From Candidatus Gastranaerophilales bacterium (GTDB lineage Bacteria > Cyanobacteriota > Vampirovibrionia > Gastranaerophilales > Gastranaerophilaceae), in NCBI GenBank assembly GCA_944323945.1, contig CALUUL010000105.1, positions 1 through 5,111 on the forward strand: a stretch of DNA of 5,111 nucleotides, read 5' to 3'. Numbering within the stretch: the stretch's first letter is position 1; each line of letters opens with the position of its first letter. Below, piece after piece: positions 5,095 through 5,111 of the stretch. The notes under the pieces were generated by a model, which searched no databases, was not told the DNA's origin, and worked only from the letters and a program-made list of their open reading frames with translations. The position numbers were made by a program, and so were the translations under genes.

Positions 5095-5111
5095 ATGTCA
5101 GAAGAAAACAA
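5095..5111 (+). CDS. Start of a further gene, 3' end outside window
   Basis: ATG 5095 has AGAGGA (5085-5090) 4 nt upstream and a good promoter at 5013-5040. Only MSEEN and part of a codon are inside the window, so the product cannot be identified. Confidence 0.6.

Overview
The window is a strongly A+T-rich piece of a tailed-phage or prophage genome. All convincing genes read on the + strand. Purine-rich Shine-Dalgarno sites (AAGGAG, GAGG) and sigma-70/sigma-A type promoters point to a low-GC Gram-positive (Firmicutes-type) host. That host assignment is an inference, and no host gene is present to test it. The standard genetic code fits every gene.

Layout: (1) 1-1200 is the 3' part of a Mu gpF / SPP1 gp7-type minor head protein, whose start lies outside the window. 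(2) 1186-1316 is a regulatory stretch. It starts with a promoter overlapping the end of the head gene, followed by a leader of about 95 nt. The leader holds a 17-bp hairpin and three copies (two direct, one inverted in the loop) of a 10-11 nt word; the last copy lies between the ribosome binding site and the start codon. (3) 1317-2198 is a free-standing HNH-type homing-endonuclease-like gene with zinc-ribbon and NUMOD-like modules, overlapping (4) 2191-3165, a PP-loop PAPS-reductase-family gene. (5) 3166-3249 holds a promoter whose -35 box sits inside a 14-bp inverted repeat. (6) 3250-4958 is a compact five-gene operon: an LDxDP-type phage protein, a 56-residue protein, a DUF3307-like membrane protein, a CoaD-like adenylyltransferase and an 80-residue protein. 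(7) 4959-5111 holds a doubtful 16-codon ORF, a strong promoter with a dyad over its -35 box, and the first codons of another gene.

Taken together, a virion gene is followed by an independently promoted HNH/PP-loop pair, then by a cassette of small accessory genes that are probably expressed separately from the late genes. The most unusual item is the HNH leader, which looks like an RNA switch or lock on endonuclease translation. Next are the phage-borne CoaD-like enzyme and the PP-loop protein with a cysteine cluster. No tRNA, rRNA, CRISPR array, IS element or convincing attachment site was seen.
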